Below are positions 5,192 through 5,592 of a stretch of DNA of 5,592 nucleotides, one piece after another. Both the position numbers and the translations under genes were made by a program. Position 1 is the first letter of the stretch, and each line of letters starts with the position of its first letter. The stretch spans positions 1 to 5,592 of the forward strand of contig SLRI01000317.1 in assembly GCA_007131045.1 (NCBI GenBank), written 5' to 3'. Under the pieces are notes generated by a model that saw only the letters and a program-made list of their open reading frames with translations, had not been told where the DNA came from and searched no databases. This DNA comes from Rhodospirillales bacterium (GTDB lineage Bacteria; Pseudomonadota; Alphaproteobacteria; Geminicoccales; Geminicoccaceae).

Positions 5192-5592
5192 ATGTATCTC
5201 GGAACCCAGGTCCCCGCCCGCGACGACACCGACTACGAAGTCTGGGCCCAACTCGGCGTCACCCACCTCTCCGCCGACCCGCCCGGCAACCCGCACGACT
5301 GGACCCTGGACACCCTGGAGCGCCACAAGGCCAAGGTCGAGAGCTTCGGCCTCACCCTCGACATGGTCCTCCTGCCCCTGCAATCCCGCCCGATCGAGCA
5401 GAGCCAGAGCCCCGACATCCTGACCGCAGGCCCGAACCGCGACCGCGAGATCGAGAGCATCTGCAACCTGATCCGCAACCTCGCCCGAGCCGGCATTCCG
5501 GCCGCCAGGTACAACCTCAACATCATCGGCATCCCCCGGACCCCGGACGAGCCCGGCCGCGGCGGCTCGATGAACTCGACCTTCCGCTGGCA
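5192..5592 (+). CDS. Mannonate dehydratase (UxuA)-like TIM-barrel protein, N-terminal part (cut by window edge)
   Basis: The open frame runs from ATG 5192 to the right edge, giving 133 complete residues. It begins MYLGTQVPARDDTDYEVWAQ LGVTHLSADPPG. The segments LERHKAKVESFGLTLDMV (42-59), NRDREIESICNLIRNLARAG (82-101) and IPAARYNLN (102-110) parallel the UxuA pattern of a helix plus 'aGLxLevie', 'RDxxIenyxxxIrNLgkAGI' and 'vvxYNxmp'. UxuA removes water from D-mannonate to give 2-keto-3-deoxygluconate in hexuronate breakdown, using a divalent metal in a xylose-isomerase-like barrel. The metal-binding residues lie mostly further on and cannot be checked. The stretch after YNLN (IIGIPRTPDEPGRGGSMNST, then FRW) differs from classical UxuA, so a relative acting on another sugar acid, or an isomerase/epimerase of the same fold, is possible. 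The gene starts 2 bases after the regulator stop and shares its transcript. Fold assignment is fairly sure; the exact reaction is not. Confidence 0.8.
   Translation, partial: MYLGTQVPARDDTDYEVWAQLGVTHLSADPPGNPHDWTLDTLERHKAKVESFGLTLDMVLLPLQSRPIEQSQSPDILTAGPNRDREIESICNLIRNLARAGIPAARYNLNIIGIPRTPDEPGRGGSMNSTFRW

Noticed and set aside
4970..5532. Minus-strand open frames over the regulator end and the dehydratase-like gene.
   Set aside because: They overlap each other and the well-supported plus-strand genes, lack recognisable motifs and have no supporting upstream signals.

Overview
The window is GC-rich, gene-dense DNA from a bacterium. Codon usage (mostly G or C in third position), the classical Sec signal peptide, Shine-Dalgarno sites and the gene families all fit an alphaproteobacterium (Rhizobiales/Rhodospirillales-like). 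That assignment is an inference from composition and remembered family resemblance, not from a database match.

Layout. On the minus strand, reading from about 4294 down to 1, lies a peptide/oligosaccharide-type ABC importer operon: a 642-residue family-5 solute-binding protein (4294-2366), a DppB-type permease (2298-1312), a DppC-type permease with an unusually long extracytoplasmic insert (1312-149), and the first 50 residues of an OppD/DppD-type ATPase that runs off the left edge (152-1). The binding-protein gene is separated from the permease genes by a short gap holding a perfect 12-bp GC hairpin. The remaining genes overlap by 1 and 4 bases (TGATG and ATGA), so they are probably translationally coupled. 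On the plus strand, diverging from the importer, are a GntR-family regulator of the FadR/FCD type (4464-5189) and, 2 bases later, the start of a mannonate dehydratase-like TIM-barrel enzyme (5192 to the right edge).

The 169-bp divergent intergenic region (4295-4463) explains the likely control. It holds a near-perfect 19-bp palindrome (4390-4408) overlapping the -35 box of a good regulator promoter. A weaker relative of the palindrome (4347-4365) overlaps a consensus TTGACA -35 box in front of the importer. The natural reading is that the GntR protein represses both its own operon and the importer, and is relieved by a sugar acid or a metabolite of it.

Taken together this looks like a sugar-acid uptake and catabolism locus. 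The importer would ordinarily be labelled a 'peptide transporter' by family. Its partnership with an FCD regulator and a UxuA-like enzyme instead suggests uronate-containing oligosaccharides or related sugar acids as the substrate. No mobile elements, CRISPR arrays, tRNA or rRNA genes are visible. I do not see a clearly new molecular system; the most distinctive items are the operator architecture, the permease insert, and a dehydratase-like enzyme whose sequence departs from classical UxuA.
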